Shown here one piece after another: positions 24,833-25,431 of a DNA stretch of 25,431 nt (within the stretch, counting starts at the first letter, position 1; every line of letters starts with the position of its first letter). A program made the position numbers and the translations under genes. The stretch lies in the NCBI GenBank assembly GCA_964544155.1, contig CAZJAH010000043.1, positions 1-25,431 of the forward strand. Direction: 5' to 3'. Below the pieces are notes generated by a model, which made no database searches, was not told the origin of the DNA, and saw nothing but the letters and a program-made list of their open reading frames with translations. This stretch comes from CAZJAH01 sp964544155 (lineage in GTDB: Bacteria > Bacteroidota > Ignavibacteria > Kapaibacteriales > UBA2268).

Positions 24833-24863
24833 TTTGCAGGAAAAAATAAAAGCCTTATATTTG
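24833..24863 (+). promoter_or_regulatory. rRNA promoter P2
   Basis: TTTG (24833-24836), 19 bp, TATATTTG (24856-24863), again after an eight-base A-tract. Exactly 102 bp downstream of P1. Confidence 0.75.
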
Positions 24864-24933
24864 CAGGCTCTCTCTGAGATGAGAGCGGCGAACTTTGAAA
24901 AAGCGGGGAAAATATCAGCAAATCAAAAAAAGA

Positions 24934-24965
24934 TTTGCATAAAAGAAATATCTTCCCTAAATTTG
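24934..24965 (+). promoter_or_regulatory. rRNA promoter P3
   Basis: TTTG (24934-24937), 20 bp, TAAATTTG (24958-24965), after an A-tract. Spacer sequence differs from P1 and P2 while both boxes are kept. Confidence 0.72.
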
Positions 24966-25087
24966 AAAGCTCTGTCCGAAACGGAGAAGAAAAAGACGCA
25001 CTTTGAAAACAGGATGACATTTGAACCTGACAGCCATTAGCCGCAATAAATGGGCAAGCTGAAAAAAGTCGATTTAGCAAAAAATAA

Positions 25088-25119
25088 TTTGCAGGGAATT
25101 GAAAAAAGGTTTAACTTTG
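25088..25119 (+). promoter_or_regulatory. rRNA promoter P4
   Basis: TTTG (25088-25091) followed by CAGGGAA as in P2, 20 bp in all, then TAACTTTG (25112-25119). Confidence 0.72.
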
Positions 25120-25205
25120 TATCCTGCTTTTGTGAAGAAAGCGCAAACGTTCTTTTAAGATATAATGAAGCAGCAGGAATAAAATTCAGAAACTGAAAAA
25201 AGTTC

Positions 25206-25236
25206 TTGTAGAAAACAAAAGAAAGTGTTAATTTTG
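25206..25236 (+). promoter_or_regulatory. rRNA promoter P5
   Basis: TTG (25206-25208), 20 bp, TAATTTTG (25229-25236). The -33 box lacks the first T of TTTG. It lies about 137 bp before the mature 16S start. Confidence 0.65.
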
Positions 25237-25272
25237 AAGTTCCCTGTAAGGGGCGCACGAAAAAACAAAAAC

Positions 25273-25312
25273 AAACGTTCTTTTGAAATGCGTATCAACG
25301 TTCTTTGAAAAT
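25273..25312 (+). promoter_or_regulatory. boxA-like antitermination elements
   Basis: AAACGTTCTTTTGAAA (25273-25288) and CAACGTTCTTTGAAAAT (25296-25312) resemble the rrn boxA core (GTTCTTTGAAAA in many bacteria), which recruits NusB/S10 to keep polymerase going through rRNA. A third related copy, AAACGTTCTTTTAAGA, lies at 25145-25160. Confidence 0.6.
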
Positions 25313-25334
25313 AGGAAGCACAAAGTCAATTTTG
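25304..25334 (+). promoter_or_regulatory. Possible rRNA promoter P6
   Basis: TTTG (25304-25307), 19 bp, CAATTTTG (25327-25334), one mismatch in the -7 box. Its -33 box overlaps the last boxA-like element, so it may be chance. Confidence 0.3.
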
Positions 25335-25372
25335 AGGCCTTGTGATCAAACTTAGAAAATAAGCTAAAATAT

Positions 25373-25431
25373 ACAGCGGAGAGTTTGATCCTGGCTCAGG
25401 ACGAACGCTGGCGGCGTGCCTAACACATGCA
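25373..25431 (+). rRNA. 16S rRNA gene, 5' end only
   Basis: AGAGTTTGATCCTGGCTCAG begins at 25380 and matches positions 8-27 of E. coli numbering, so the mature 5' end should be near 25373. It continues GGACGAACGCTGGCGGCGTG and CCTAACACATGCA, then the window ends. The CGTGCC form fits Chlorobiota/Ignavibacteria-like and many other phyla better than typical Bacteroidia. Confidence 0.98.

Larger units (their letters stand above)
24721..25009 (+). repeat. Tandem repeat of about 102 bp carrying rRNA promoters
   Basis: Nearly three units begin at 24721, 24823 and about 24925. Units 1 and 2 agree at about 83 of 102 bases by hand count, and the match is near-perfect over the first 50 bases that hold the promoter. 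Unit 3 is more diverged but keeps the A-tract, the TTTGC, the -7 box and the CTTTGAAAA end. Confidence 0.9.

Noticed and set aside
24732..25040. 102-codon open frame with a 34-residue repeat across the rRNA promoter array
   Set aside because: The repeat unit is 102 bp, a multiple of three, so any open frame stays open. The conserved bases fall on the -33 and -7 boxes rather than on codons, and the region leads straight into the 16S gene.
1..25431. CRISPR, insertion sequence, prophage or tRNA
   Set aside because: No regular short repeats with spacers, no transposase or integrase, and no cloverleaf was recognised by reading.

Overview
The window looks like a chromosomal segment from a member of the Bacteroidota/Chlorobiota side of the FCB group, probably an Ignavibacteria- or Kapabacteria-like lineage (inference). 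The reasons are: a secreted protein with a type IX secretion (T9SS) C-terminal sorting tail; a DUF5686/carboxypeptidase-regulatory-like outer-membrane protein; several promoters of the Bacteroidota type (TTTG or TTG, 19-22 bp, TAnnTTTG); and a 16S rRNA 5' end that reads GGACGAACGCTGGCGGCGTG rather than the usual Bacteroidia version. Clear Shine-Dalgarno sequences stand in front of some genes (rpsF, the POT transporter, apaG) and are absent from others.

Layout. 1-205: a strong terminator of an upstream gene, then AT-rich DNA. 206-10.2 kb: cell-envelope block, with a 1199-aa T9SS cargo protein and an OmpA-family protein in one operon, a DUF5686 outer-membrane protein on the other strand, a divergent pair of small outer-membrane beta-barrels, and a secreted protein with a FlgD-like C-terminal Ig domain. 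10.2-14.6 kb: information-processing and housekeeping block, with a four-domain S1 protein divergent from rpsF-rplI (rpsR missing from its usual place), then a YfcH-type epimerase and apaG. 14.6-16.0 kb: secreted M28 metallopeptidase. 16.2-18.2 kb: a two-gene operon of a PurD-like ATP-grasp ligase and an EctA-like acetyltransferase, closed by a bidirectional terminator. 18.2-19.8 kb: POT peptide transporter. 19.8-24.3 kb: three-gene signalling operon (PAS/GAF histidine kinase, Rcp1-like receiver, REC-PAS-PAS histidine kinase). 24.3-25.4 kb: gene-free DNA leading into an rRNA operon whose 16S gene starts at about 25373 and runs off the window.

The most striking feature is the 650 bp in front of the 16S gene. 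It holds five good Bacteroidota-type promoters, and a weaker sixth, in series. The first three are 102-bp tandem repeats, and each promoter is followed by a boxA-like CTTTGAAA element. This reads as an rRNA promoter array grown by tandem duplication. The second candidate for new biology is the ATP-grasp/EctA-like pair, which overlap by four bases and may make an acetylated small molecule; that function is inference. No tRNA gene, CRISPR array, insertion sequence or prophage was recognised.
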